64,000 nt of DNA from positions 534,001 through 598,000 of the forward strand of contig VHIT02000028.1 in the NCBI GenBank assembly GCA_009768925.2, written 5' to 3'. The notes under the pieces are model-generated. The model saw only the letters and a list, made by a program, of their open reading frames with translations, ran no database searches and was not told where the DNA came from. Below are positions 52,900 through 62,954 of this stretch, piece after piece. Origin of the DNA: Cryptosporidium bovis (lineage: Eukaryota > Apicomplexa > Conoidasida > Eucoccidiorida > Cryptosporidiidae). The translations under genes and the position numbers were made by a program. Position 1 is the stretch's first letter. Every line of letters starts with the position of its first letter.

Positions 52900-53190
52900 A
52901 TTTTATTCTGTCCTCCATTTCATTTCCAATATATCCTCCCTCCACCTTTCCTTTTTCTTTGTGGAATTCAAAGCTGAGATGTAAATCGCAACATTGTTGG
53001 CTTACTTCAAGTGTGCTAGGACTCTACCTTGGTCGTGAAGGTGGGGAGAGGGTCACAACTAAAGGTGCATTCGTCTTTTTGGTATTACTCGATTTAAATA
53101 TTTGGTGATATACACGATCAGCTAGTTGTTATCTGAATGCCTGCCTATTGTTAATCACATACACTACTCCTTTAAATATGCATCTACTTC
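52900..53190. ncRNA. Putative structured non-coding RNA, class unknown
   Basis: GC-richer island without an ORF. An outer helix is visible: CCTCCCTCCACCTT (52935-52948) pairs with AAGGTGGGGAGAGG (53038-53051), 13 of 14 positions including one G-U. Inside the 89-nt enclosed part are hairpins CTTTG/CAAAG (about 52958-52973), CAAC/GTTG (about 52989-52999) and AGG/CCT (about 53018-53029). Downstream, T-runs after CATTCG could terminate RNA polymerase III if the plus strand is transcribed. I compared it by eye with U1-U6, U3, 7SL and RNase P consensus and found no match. Ends are approximate; strand undecided. Confidence 0.5.
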
Positions 53191-53249
53191 ATCATTTATA
53201 CTTGAACAAAAATCAAACTAATAAAAATGCCTGTTCATATTTTAATTGC

Positions 53250-53276
53250 TGCATGCAATAAAACAAAAGTGGCGCC
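53250..53276. promoter_or_regulatory. Paired TGCATGCA and TGGCGCC sites
   Basis: AP2-like and E2F-like words 12 bp apart, 320 bp upstream of V-ATPase H. Same pairing as at 7682-7702 and 36722-36757. Function inferred. Confidence 0.5.
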
Positions 53277-53596
53277 TAAAAAAAGTACCGGTAAAAAGAT
53301 ATAATTAATATTGTCTTGAGGCTTCCCACCAAAAAAAAGGCGAGAAAAAAAGCCACCATAAATAAGTATTAGATTCTTGAATTATTTTTCTATTATTAAC
53401 ACAATCTAGATCTGAGTTAATGCGTTTTGTTGTTATTTTTTTGTCCTAATAATAAATAGCTGAGTTCGATTAGGAGGAAAAAGTACCAATTAAAAAACTA
53501 GAATATTGAATAATAATACACTTTATATTTTAAAAGTTTTATAAAAAGATAAGGAAATCAATTAATAGAAACAATTACTATTTCAGCATTGGAAAA

Positions 53597-55042
53597 ATGA
53601 GGTCAACAGAACAAGTCAAACTTATAGGAAAGTTAGCTTCATCCGAACATACATCAACGGCAGAAAAGAGATCAAGAATTCTCGGTCACCCACCTCACTG
53701 GAGAAAATATGAATTAGCAGGGGCACTTCCAGTTGGATCATCGACTAAATTAATGGCACTCCACAGCCAATCGTTATTGGTTAAAAGTCAACTTTTAAGT
53801 TCTGACAAGCAATTAAGACAATTGGTATTGAATTGTTTAGGTATAACACCAGATTTGGAACCTGCGCAGTATATATTGACAATGTTGTATGAATTATTAA
53901 GGGATGATGCAGGGCAATATCAGGGTTTTGTGGAGACAATAAAAGGTGTTGCAGTATTTGAGAAGTTTATACAATTCTTAGATCGTCCCAAGGTAGATAC
54001 ATATTTATCGGACAAATTATTGTTCTTTTTATCTGGTTTAATTAGTCATTCAAATGAAGATTCATTTACAAAAGAAAACATTACAGAATTGCTGGATCAC
54101 TTGTTTAGAGTTCCAGAGAGCAAGAAAAACCAAAACTCAAATAACGATGAAGTAAATGATAATTCCATTACTACATTAAATTTAACTGGTGGTTACTGTT
54201 CGATGATAGGAGCATTAGACGTCTTGGGTAATCTAGCCAAAGTAGATTCATACAGGATGTTAATGCTGAACTATCCAGGTGTTGTTGAGTTTCTTTCAGT
54301 AAATTTAAGTCCAGATTCACTTACATCCCATATATACAAAGCATGTGTTGTTGTATGGTTGTTATCATTTAACAAGGAAGCAATGCCTATATTGGTAACG
54401 AGTGATTTAATTAGGAAGACAGCTAAATCAATTACGAATTGCCGTTCAGAGAAAGTAGTTAGAGTTACACTAAATCTACTAAAAAACGTAATGGATAATG
54501 ATTCGGCCGTTGAAAGTATAATTGATATTGGGTTGTTACAACATTTAACTATTTTAGAGTATGAAAAATGGCTTGATCCCGAAATATATGACGAAATAAA
54601 ACAGGGACAAATAATTATCGATCAAAAGCTTAAACAATTCTCAAATTTTGATAGATATTGCATTGAACTTGATAAAAAGAAACTAAGATGGTCGTTTTTA
54701 CACAATGAGAAATTTTGGATCGAGAATTTTATGAATTTTGAGGCTGACGAATTTTGTACCATAAAAAAACTTATTCACATTCTTAAAACATCAGACGACC
54801 CAACAACATTAGCTGTTGCATGTTTTGATATTGGAGAATTTGCCAGATTGTATCCTATGGGTAAGCAAGTTCTTGGAAAACTTGCAGTAAAAGAAATACT
54901 TATGACTTTAATGACTTCTGCTAATCGTGAGGTATCCAAGGAAGCTTTACTTGCCATTCAAAAACTCATTCTAAATAAATGGAACCGTTCCTCCACTAGT
55001 AACTCCTCCAATCACCCTACATCTACTTCAATTAAATCATGA
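53597..55042 (+). CDS. VMA13: V-type proton ATPase subunit H
   Basis: 481 aa, one exon; human subunit H has 483. It is an armadillo/HEAT protein of the soluble V1 sector that couples V1 to the membrane sector and stops ATP hydrolysis when V1 detaches. Identified by the C-terminal domain: KLRWSFLHNEKFWIENFMNFE (family: W(S/T)PVHxSExFWxENxxxL), IKKLIHILKTSDDPTTLAVACFDIGEFARLYPMGKQVL (family: L...SxDPxxLAVAxxDIGxxVRxxPxGRxxL) and the helix REVSKEALLAIQKLI. The N-terminal helices (QVKLIGKLASSEH, LRDDAGQYQGFVE) also fit. The Ser/Thr tail after residue 465 is not conserved. Confidence 0.93.
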   Translation: MRSTEQVKLIGKLASSEHTSTAEKRSRILGHPPHWRKYELAGALPVGSSTKLMALHSQSLLVKSQLLSSDKQLRQLVLNCLGITPDLEPAQYILTMLYELLRDDAGQYQGFVETIKGVAVFEKFIQFLDRPKVDTYLSDKLLFFLSGLISHSNEDSFTKENITELLDHLFRVPESKKNQNSNNDEVNDNSITTLNLTGGYCSMIGALDVLGNLAKVDSYRMLMLNYPGVVEFLSVNLSPDSLTSHIYKACVVVWLLSFNKEAMPILVTSDLIRKTAKSITNCRSEKVVRVTLNLLKNVMDNDSAVESIIDIGLLQHLTILEYEKWLDPEIYDEIKQGQIIIDQKLKQFSNFDRYCIELDKKKLRWSFLHNEKFWIENFMNFEADEFCTIKKLIHILKTSDDPTTLAVACFDIGEFARLYPMGKQVLGKLAVKEILMTLMTSANREVSKEALLAIQKLILNKWNRSSTSNSSNHPTSTSIKS

Positions 55043-56161
55043 TTATATCTTTTTTATATTTATTAGACTTTTTTTAATACTACCTATACTTAATAAAGAT
55101 AAGATGTTGGTATTATTATATAATACTTCATGTATAGAAATATAATTCATTATATTTTTTGAATGCACTTATGTATTGAGTTGTATAAATTATATAGACG
55201 TTCTTTTGAAATTATTTTTAAGCTAGAGTAAATCCCATGATGATACTGATTGTAGTGATAAAAACACTAGTTTAATTCGATGAGTTAATATTATAGTAGT
55301 GTAAACTAGGAATAATCGATTATTCTATTGAGATTTATTTCGTTATCAATTTTGTTTTTAGAAAATTAAACTTGATGGAATTAGAGAATAAATCGATCTA
55401 TCATGATTATGATTAATGAACGTTAAAAAAATGGCATTCACTTGAATTTCAATACAAGCCTAACACATTTTGTTATTATATTTTTCATTTTATATAAATG
55501 TGAAAACACAAATTATTACAGTAATTCTACCCTTTTCTTTTTTTAAATTCTTAATTTTTGTACCTCAAAGAGTTGTCAAGATAAGTCATGCATGTGGATA
55601 TGCATGCAAAATTGATATAATGCATTCAAATAATTTACATGTATAAAAGGAATTTTCTAAGCGATTTTGGTGTATTAATAACAAAATATTTATAAATTTA
55701 GTGAAATAATTATATTTTATTATTTGAATAAATATAATAATACACAAAAACAATGAATAGTGGGGATATAGCAATGAAAAATAAGTGACATTTTGTCGAT
55801 AAAAAAGTAAAAATATACCCACAAAATTGTTTACATAATTTCTAAAAGTCATAATGACAATATAAAAAATTATTTAACAAAGTTAATTGCTCTTTTTTAA
55901 TATTTAATTAAAATAAATTATTATTAAAGAAATAAAAATAAATAATAAAGCAAAAGCATTCTAATAATAATAAAATAATACTTAGAAGGTACTAACAAGT
56001 ACAATACAAATAGTGATAACAATAACTGAACTGTCAGATTTAGAACTTTTTTTTGGTTTAAATTGGAAAATAACCAACTGTTTATACGAAATATCTGCAA
56101 CATTACTATAAGAAAAGAGCAATAATATTTATGTATATACTTAATCTATGTATAATTAACA
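55043..56161. other. Intergenic region upstream of the RRM gene
   Basis: 1119 bp of AT-rich DNA. An AP2-like cluster lies at 55586-55608 (CATGCATG, then TGCATGCA), followed by an A/T-rich 500 bp. An 88-codon minus frame at 55586-55852 is rejected. Confidence 0.45.
55586..55608. promoter_or_regulatory. AP2-like TGCATGCA cluster
   Basis: TCATGCATGT and TGCATGCA occur within 23 bp, about 555 bp before the RRM gene. It is the densest GCATGC cluster in the window. Role inferred from known apicomplexan AP2 binding words. Confidence 0.45.
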
Positions 56162-56986
56162 ATGGTAAAAGCAACAAATAATACATCGAATAAAATTCTT
56201 GTTGATGGCTTAACTGAGCAAATTACCAAGGGTAAGTGAAAAGTATAACAATACATAAATATTAATTCATTCACAAATTAATTTTAATAAATAGATCACT
56301 TAATTAGGCATTTTGAAAAGTTTGGAAATGTTGAGAATTGTCAATATATTCAAGTGATGAATTTTGCAATAATAACATTCATTGAGAAAGGAGTAACTGA
56401 AAATGCATTAAGATCTCCACATGTAATAATGGGTACGGAGGTTAATTGTAGGCTATACTGTGATAAAATAGAGGATTTCGCCAATGAAAATTCTCAAGGA
56501 ACAATGTTCAGAACAGAAAAAATATTTGTTGGAAACTTACCAACAACATGCTCACAAGATATATTAAGAAAATACTTTGAGCAGTTTGGACAAATAAGTG
56601 ACTGCGTTATGATGTGCGACAAAAAAAGTGGTATTGGAAGGGGTATGTTTAAAATCACTACTATACATCATTCGCCTGAATTCTAACTCTTACTAATAAT
56701 TAATATTATTGCTCATTTATAATGAAAATTCTTATGTGTAATAATAGGATTTGGGTTTGTCACATTTACAAATACTAATGTTGTTGACGAGATAATTAGA
56801 GCGTATGACGAACATTATATTGATGGGCAATGGGTTGAAGTTAAAAGAGCAAGTCCAGAAAATGCTCTAAAAGGTGGTAATATGTTAACGTATAATAACA
56901 TTACATCATTAAACGCAACGAATATTTCTACACGTGAAAAAAATAACGGAAATTTAATAATAAAAAGTTTCAATTCAAGTTCTTAA
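56162..56986 (+). CDS. Two-RRM RNA-binding protein, 3 exons
   Basis: Exons 56162-56231, 56295-56642 and 56748-56986 (introns 63 and 105 nt) give 218 aa. RRM1 begins at NKILVDGLTEQITK and crosses the first intron into DHLIRHFEKFGNVENCQYI. RRM2 starts at EKIFVGNLPTTCSQDILRKYFEQFGQISDCVMM (RNP2 IFVGNL) and is completed only after the second intron, which restores a perfect RNP1, RGFGFVTF. The plan resembles hnRNP A/B, DAZAP1 or Musashi-like proteins involved in mRNA processing or control. RRM1 is divergent at RNP1 (NFAIITF). The Asn/Ser tail is short. Intron removal is well supported by the RNP1 reconstruction. Confidence 0.87.
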
Positions 56987-57542
56987 ATAATGAACTCAAC
57001 TTCAAGTTCCCATTTTTATTTTAAACCATAGTGAAAGTAAATATCAAACGACAGTTTATATTCGAATTATAACGAATAATCCAAAACTTCATTATTATTC
57101 TTGATAAAGTTGATTAAATACAAAGAAAAAAGTCAGGTAATTGCAAATAGCACATATTAAAAGATATACATGGGTTTAATATACGAGTCTCATTTTCTCA
57201 ATGGTACAATTTGCACTCTAAATAAGGTTACCGTGTCATAATTCAAGTAACTATATGGAAGAGGCAAATAATAAAACAAACAAAATCACAAATATGGTAA
57301 TAAATATATATTTTAACAAGATATCAAGGACTACTTAGTATTACTTACGTTAAGAAATATAGATGCCCCCTTTGCAATGTTCGTAATAAATAATGGAAAA
57401 ATAAATAGCTGAAAAAACTGTTTTAAAAGGAAAAAAGTATTTGCATTTATTTAACCTTTCGAATTATCTTTCATTTTTACATGTACTTTCAATTATATTT
57501 GGTTTTTTTTTCATTTTAAATATACTAATAAAATAAATGAAA

Positions 57543-57634
57543 TTGGCGCTATATCTATGTTATTCGATACCTAATTAATTGTTTATTAAATCAAGCATTT
57601 TTTTCTATACCAATATATTTACAAAATGCCGCCC
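57543..57634. promoter_or_regulatory. E2F-like pair TTGGCGC and GCCGCCC
   Basis: Two GC cores 80 bp apart, about 1.1-1.2 kb upstream of the Myb start. Role inferred. Confidence 0.35.
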
Positions 57635-58069
57635 GAGACAATGCGTATACGCCATACGGTATCGAATATATAATTCATAGGTATGTAAAACAAATACTGT
57701 GATTAAATATAGTAATTAAAAAAAGTAAATACATATTTATGTATATACTTTACATTAAAATAGATAGATAAGTGAATTAACTGTTTATTAAATTAATTAA
57801 TAATTTGTTTGAATATATAAATATATTTAATGTATATATACATTATTTTATTTCAATAAAATTTAATTAATATAAATTTAATAATGCGTATAATGTCTAA
57901 CAAACAATAAATAAATAATTTTAAATAACGAAAATAATTTGAGGCAAATAAATATATGTATGTGTACCGGTCATAGGCCTACATATAAAAAGAGCTAAGT
58001 ACATGGTACTTTGCAGTGCGCATATGTATATCCATGTAAATTCACATTATTTATAACGTATATATAAAA

Positions 58070-58099
58070 TATATGTATGTATATATATACATACATATA
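58070..58099. repeat. 30-bp perfect AT palindrome
   Basis: Built on ATATGTATGTATAT and its inverse, with no spacer. It could extrude a cruciform or, if transcribed, form a hairpin. It may simply be a TATG/CATA microsatellite in inverted phase. Confidence 0.6.
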
Positions 58100-58773
58100 C
58101 ATATACATTATATATACATATATTTAATCAAGAATTTTTTTTGTTTTTTTATTAATGTATTTAAAGAATAATATTTAAACTGTAAGGGCGTTGTTACATT
58201 TGGTCATAATACAATTAAGATTTAGGTTTTGAAAGTGATTTCTTCTGTAAGATTAGAAATTATTTAAAGGAATAGTCAAACAGTGTATATGAATCAACTG
58301 TAATTGTATTGAGAATTTGCCATACAATAAAAGTAAATAAACAACTGGAAATCTGTTCATTAACAATAAATAATAAACAGCCTAACACTATTTACAGGGT
58401 TGAAATAGAGAGGTTGTGACAACATAACTATTTTTTAAGGATTCGATGTGAATAATATATAATTTAGTAATTCTTGTAATCAGAATTATATATCAAATAT
58501 ATGCCTATATCCATGTAGATATAGATGCACGTTGATGTGTATATAAATGCATAATATGTAAATGTAGTTACATATACCTGATAAAATAGTTTGTTTTTCA
58601 CATAAATATACTCAATAATTATTGCCAAGTAACTTATATCAAAGTGCATCTTAATACAATATATAAATATAGAAATACACATGTTTATATTTCATGTAAA
58701 AAAGAATAACAATTGAGAAGTATTGAAACTTAGATATATATATGTATATATATATACAAACACTCATTTTGTG

Positions 58774-60372
58774 ATGTTGGACTATATGACTGGGTCTGAC
58801 AATCCAAAGAATGGAATGATTTGTTACTATGGTGATGAGGAGATATTAGAGCATACTAAAAGAAAGCTAGAGGAAGGAGATGAAGGTTTTGATAAGGGAT
58901 CGAGAAAAAAAAGGTATATTTTGGGACAAAATGTTGGAAAATGGACGGAGGAGGAACACAATAGATTCGTATTGGCATTGAAGAAGTTTGGAAGAAATTG
59001 GACCTTGGTTCAACAAGAAGTAAAAACTAGAACTTTGGTCCAAATTAGGTCTCATGCTCAAAAGTATTTTCTGAAAAAAGTAAGAGGAATAGCTCCCTCG
59101 AATATAACAATGGACTCTAAACTTATTTCAACAGCCTCTGATGGAATTGTCCCAACATGGCTTTTACAGGACGACTCTAATTATGCAAATAAGTCTTCAG
59201 TTAACACCAATATAAATAGTTTAAAGTTAAGTAGTTGTGATAAAAGTAATATTAATAGCAATAGTAGCAACAGCATAAATAATGATAACGGTAATCATGG
59301 CAGATTAACAAATGAAAGCAATTGCAACAGAAGCACAGTATGCAGTGCAGGTTCAAACTTAAATAATGGAATCGGATTGCATAATATGAACATCCAAACA
59401 AAAACACTAGAGAATAACATCTACCGCATTTATGGTCAAGGTTCAAATAGCGATAACACAGTTGATGATAACATTGAACTGGGATGTGGCATAGATATAG
59501 CAGAAAATGATGGAATTGGAATGTCTAGAAAATTACTAGATAATATACCGAATGATCATATTTCATATGGTGGAATAAGTAATAGCAGCAGTACCAGTTT
59601 GTTAATCGATGATTATAACAGAGACTGCTTCTCATACCAGAATAACGAATACAAGGATGATTACTTAAATGAGAACAGTGAGATAGATGACATAAAATAC
59701 GATCATAAGAATATTTTTGACCCAAAAAAAATTATAAACGATTGTTCTACAGATAAAAATGCAACATTAGAGTCAAATAGTATGTTTTCAACGGCTGTTT
59801 CAAGCCCAGCTTCTTTATGTCCTGAAAAGAGTTACATTCCAGCTTCAATGATGTTGGATACATTATTAATGCCACCAACTGTTGATATAGACAATTCAAA
59901 TATAGACAATAATCTAAGTCAACACGATTTTCAAGTTAACTTTTACAATACACGGAGTGATACAAATGCTAAAAGTGACTGTGACAATAACAATAATTTA
60001 AATTATTGTTTTAATGATAACGAAAGAATTATAAACCCACATATTTCACTTTGCGACGTTCCTTGGCCTATAACAGGGTGTGACCAATTCCTAAATTTCA
60101 ATGAGAACTCTGTCTCCTCAACTCCCTCTCCTTCCCCCTCTTCATCATCATCCATTTCATACTTTGATTTGGACGCATCTGGAAGTGATTCAAAACGATT
60201 TTCCAATGACGAATTGTTTAGTCCAAATAAGCACTATGAAATGAATAATTCACTCTCAGATTTTGTATATTGTGGTGATTCTCTTGGGATTGATATCTTA
60301 AATACATATAATAATTACAGGGACACTACTAATCCAATTATTAATACTTCTGATGTTAATTATATTATCTAA
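58774..60372 (+). CDS. SHAQKYF-type Myb (single SANT repeat) transcription factor
   Basis: 532 aa, one exon. The Myb repeat at about residues 52-105 has regularly placed tryptophans/aromatics (GKWTEEEHNRFVLALKKFGRNW) and the class signature RSHAQKYFLKK, as in plant CCA1/REVEILLE-type factors. Single-repeat Myb proteins of this class bind DNA alone. The rest is Asn/Ser/Asp-rich, with a short serine block before the end. The ATG at 58774 (MLDYMTGSDN) was chosen; the open frame extends upstream but without Met and through TA repeats. A Myb factor is reported to control male development in Cryptosporidium; whether this is that gene cannot be decided here. Confidence 0.87.
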   Translation: MLDYMTGSDNPKNGMICYYGDEEILEHTKRKLEEGDEGFDKGSRKKRYILGQNVGKWTEEEHNRFVLALKKFGRNWTLVQQEVKTRTLVQIRSHAQKYFLKKVRGIAPSNITMDSKLISTASDGIVPTWLLQDDSNYANKSSVNTNINSLKLSSCDKSNINSNSSNSINNDNGNHGRLTNESNCNRSTVCSAGSNLNNGIGLHNMNIQTKTLENNIYRIYGQGSNSDNTVDDNIELGCGIDIAENDGIGMSRKLLDNIPNDHISYGGISNSSSTSLLIDDYNRDCFSYQNNEYKDDYLNENSEIDDIKYDHKNIFDPKKIINDCSTDKNATLESNSMFSTAVSSPASLCPEKSYIPASMMLDTLLMPPTVDIDNSNIDNNLSQHDFQVNFYNTRSDTNAKSDCDNNNNLNYCFNDNERIINPHISLCDVPWPITGCDQFLNFNENSVSSTPSPSPSSSSSISYFDLDASGSDSKRFSNDELFSPNKHYEMNNSLSDFVYCGDSLGIDILNTYNNYRDTTNPIINTSDVNYII

Positions 60373-61580
60373 TGGTCTTTTTATACTAGACTGCTTGTAA
60401 TATAATTATCATCACTGTTACAACAGAAATATATACATTTATATAGATACGTGTGCTTTTGCATACAATAGTTGAGCAATATTTTTTTCAAATTTTCAAA
60501 AAATGTTAGCGAACAAGTGGTATTGGACAGCCAAGCATTAATTGTTGTTACTATTACTATTGTGCTACTATCTGCTCTCCGGGTCCTACTTTGTTGTTAC
60601 TTGCACTAATATTCATCACTATTACTGTTGCCATTGTAGTGTACCACTGTAATGTTTATATTGATATTGACATTGTCTAGAGTATTTTCCCTCCTAAGCC
60701 TCATCTACAGACAAATCACGTTCAGGAAAGTTGAAAAAGAATAAATAGGTAACCGAAGTTTTTCTTTATCACACGCATACATTGTCACGAATACTTTTCC
60801 CGTTGTTTCTTCCAAATGGAAAAAACATCTCCCTTTAGGTTACAATACAAACTGCTTTTCTTCTGCATCTTTAATTATGTTTCTGTGATTTTGTCATTCC
60901 CGCCTAATTTGAAAATATGAGCAATATTATATTCGTGTGGAAAAGAAAGCCGGTATACTATAATTAGAATAATAAATACTAGTGAAATAACTAATATATA
61001 ACTAAATTATATGGAAAGAAAAATCTAAACGTAAAAATAAAAATAATATTAAACAATAGTAATATTTTGCATACACAACAGTTTGTATTTTTTAAATTTA
61101 CTGGGGAATAAAATAAATAAGGACTACAGCAAAAAAGTTGTATAATTTGGCCACAACAAATAGGTTGTATTAAGTTATAGATTGTGTATTTTTGGAGTAC
61201 TTAGTCAAGTTGAGATTAGGATACAAATCGAGTTCAATTTATTTGTACCAGGAAAAGAATTAAAAAAAGAGCAAGAATTTACGGCAAATACGATAATAGA
61301 CAAAGCTTATTTTGTTTTGGTGTTCATACACTAAAAACCAATCAGCATCATTTTGTATTACTTTCATAATTTATTCGTTTTTCTAAAGATAATATAGTAG
61401 ATTGGTTAGTTGTTTAAGGTTCAACTAAAATAATATTTGATGCAAACTCGTCCTTTTTCCCTCTATTTTGAGTTATACTTTGAATAGCTTGAGATAATTA
61501 AGATAACGTTTATGTATTATAAAATAGTATTTGTAATACACCAATAAACAACTAAATTTATATATAATAATTAGCTTACT
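60373..61580. other. Intergenic region upstream of the CREC-like gene
   Basis: 1208 bp. The first 350 bp (to about 60730) is richer in C/G than usual, with ACTATTACT-type repeats; it may be a 3' UTR or an RNA, but no clear stem was found. CCCGCC at 60899-60904. The rest is AT-rich. Confidence 0.4.
60899..60904. promoter_or_regulatory. E2F-like CCCGCC
   Basis: Flanked as ATTCCCGCCTA, the same context as at 48049-48058, about 680 bp upstream of the CREC-like gene. Role inferred. Confidence 0.3.
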
Positions 61581-62954
61581 ATGTACCTTAATAATATGAA
61601 CAAAGAGAAAATGTTGTGGTTAAAATTGTTTGGAAACATATTCTTGGTTTCTGTCTGTTTTATATCGAGATATTGCATGTCTGAGTATCAGTCTCAAAAT
61701 TACCTAAAGTTAATATCTGATGAGAACAGCTATAAAGAATGGTTGAAAACTATAACGGCTAGTGAGGATACTATATTATTGCGTTACAATGCCCTTCTTG
61801 ATATGATTGATCTTAACAGAAACGGTATATTAGAGGAAGATGAAATTAAAAAGTGGATAGAGTTTGTAACTGAACGTTCATCTAAAAAGGAGTCTGATGC
61901 AGAGTTTAAATTGATGGATAAAAACAACGATGATTTTGTATCAAAAGAAGAATTTATAGGATATTACATTCCGGGAGAAGACAAAATGGATTCACAAGAG
62001 TATTCAGAATTGAAAAAGTTTTACTTGGACTTATTTAATGATGTAGATGATAATAAAGACGGGCTTATAAATGACTCAGAATACTTTAAGCTCAGCCATT
62101 ACTATAGTTTATCTGGTGAGTTATTTAAGAAAATAAACAGTTTTTTGATACAAAATGACAAGAACGGCGATGGTACGATAGAACAGGACGAATTGGAAGA
62201 ACTAAAAACCGAAAACAATGAAATTGCCTCAAGTAACGAATCCAAACTCAAATTTAAGATATTTGGGGTGGATGTAACTGATGAAAAAGAGCTCACTACT
62301 AGAAGAATTATATATCTAATGAGACTTAAAGAGATGAAGGATTCAATCAATGAGTCTTACGCACAAATCATTGATGTATACAAGACAAGTAATAATTCGT
62401 CTCCCGATGACGTTAATGCAACTTCGATAACTGTTGAGTTTGCTAAGTCAAATTATATTATATTTATACAATCCATAATTGCGGATTACGGTGATTTATT
62501 CAAATATCCACACGATATCTTCGTTGGTACTGATAATAAAGATTATGGATTAACCACTGAGGAATGCACTAGAATATTCGGTGAGAATGAACATGAAGAA
62601 GCTGTTGAGGAAGGCGAGGACGACTTTTATCATGACAATGATGAACTTGGGGACGGAGACGACAATGGATTGAATGACGACGTGGAAATTAGTGACGAGA
62701 TGATTCAAAGGCTTATATCGTTGATGGGAAATAGTGGTTTTGGTGATTTCGAAGATGGTAGTGGTAATATGTTTGATATCTTCGCCAATAAGGCTCAAGA
62801 TAGCGGGATGGACTTGGGTGGAATGGAAGAAATCATTAAGATGTTACAGTCACTTGTTGGCTCAAAGGGAGATGGTGCTGGGAGTGGTTCTGAGTTGGAT
62901 GAAACTCACATCGATGACACAGACGATTCAGTTAATGTAAAAGACGAATTATAG
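61581..62954 (+). CDS. Secreted multi-EF-hand protein, CREC (reticulocalbin)-like
   Basis: 457 aa, one exon. A signal peptide lies within residues 11-33 (LWLKLFGNIFLVSVCFIS). Four EF-hand loops: DLNRNGILEEDE, DKNNDDFVSKEE, DVDDNKDGLINDSE (longer spacing) and NDKNGDGTIEQDE, at about residues 73-86, 114-127, 155-170 and 193-206. A middle helical region follows, then an acidic stretch (EEGEDDFYHDNDELGDGDD) and an Asp/Gly-rich tail ending DDSVNVKDEL. The last four residues, KDEL, form an ER-retention signal. This is a strong match to an ER-resident calcium buffer or chaperone of the reticulocalbin/calumenin group. Start could be Met1 or the nearby Met at residue 6 or 11. Confidence 0.88.
   Translation: MYLNNMNKEKMLWLKLFGNIFLVSVCFISRYCMSEYQSQNYLKLISDENSYKEWLKTITASEDTILLRYNALLDMIDLNRNGILEEDEIKKWIEFVTERSSKKESDAEFKLMDKNNDDFVSKEEFIGYYIPGEDKMDSQEYSELKKFYLDLFNDVDDNKDGLINDSEYFKLSHYYSLSGELFKKINSFLIQNDKNGDGTIEQDELEELKTENNEIASSNESKLKFKIFGVDVTDEKELTTRRIIYLMRLKEMKDSINESYAQIIDVYKTSNNSSPDDVNATSITVEFAKSNYIIFIQSIIADYGDLFKYPHDIFVGTDNKDYGLTTEECTRIFGENEHEEAVEEGEDDFYHDNDELGDGDDNGLNDDVEISDEMIQRLISLMGNSGFGDFEDGSGNMFDIFANKAQDSGMDLGGMEEIIKMLQSLVGSKGDGAGSGSELDETHIDDTDDSVNVKDEL

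Larger units (their letters stand above)
52737..53596. other. Intergenic region between EF-1beta and V-ATPase H
   Basis: 860 bp. Contains a structured-RNA candidate (52900-53190), TGCATGCA at 53250-53257 and TGGCGCC at 53270-53276. No protein gene. Confidence 0.5.
56987..58773. other. Long intergenic region upstream of the Myb gene
   Basis: 1787 bp, the longest gene-free stretch in the window. It holds TTGGCGC at 57543-57549, GCCGCCC at 57628-57634, a TATG/CATA-rich zone with a 30-bp perfect palindrome (58070-58099), and AT microsatellite at about 58733-58757. No protein gene: small frames are low-complexity Tyr/Ile. Likely a large control region or long 5' leader of the Myb factor. Confidence 0.45.

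Noticed and set aside
53461-53480. tRNA-like GTTCGATTA before V-ATPase H
   Set aside because: No acceptor, D or anticodon arm can be formed upstream.
58723-58773. Upstream extension of the Myb frame
   Set aside because: Starts at a non-ATG codon and runs through TA repeats.
60490-60720. C/G-richer stretch with ACTATTACT repeats as an RNA gene
   Set aside because: No convincing stems; minus-strand frame is only about 24 codons.
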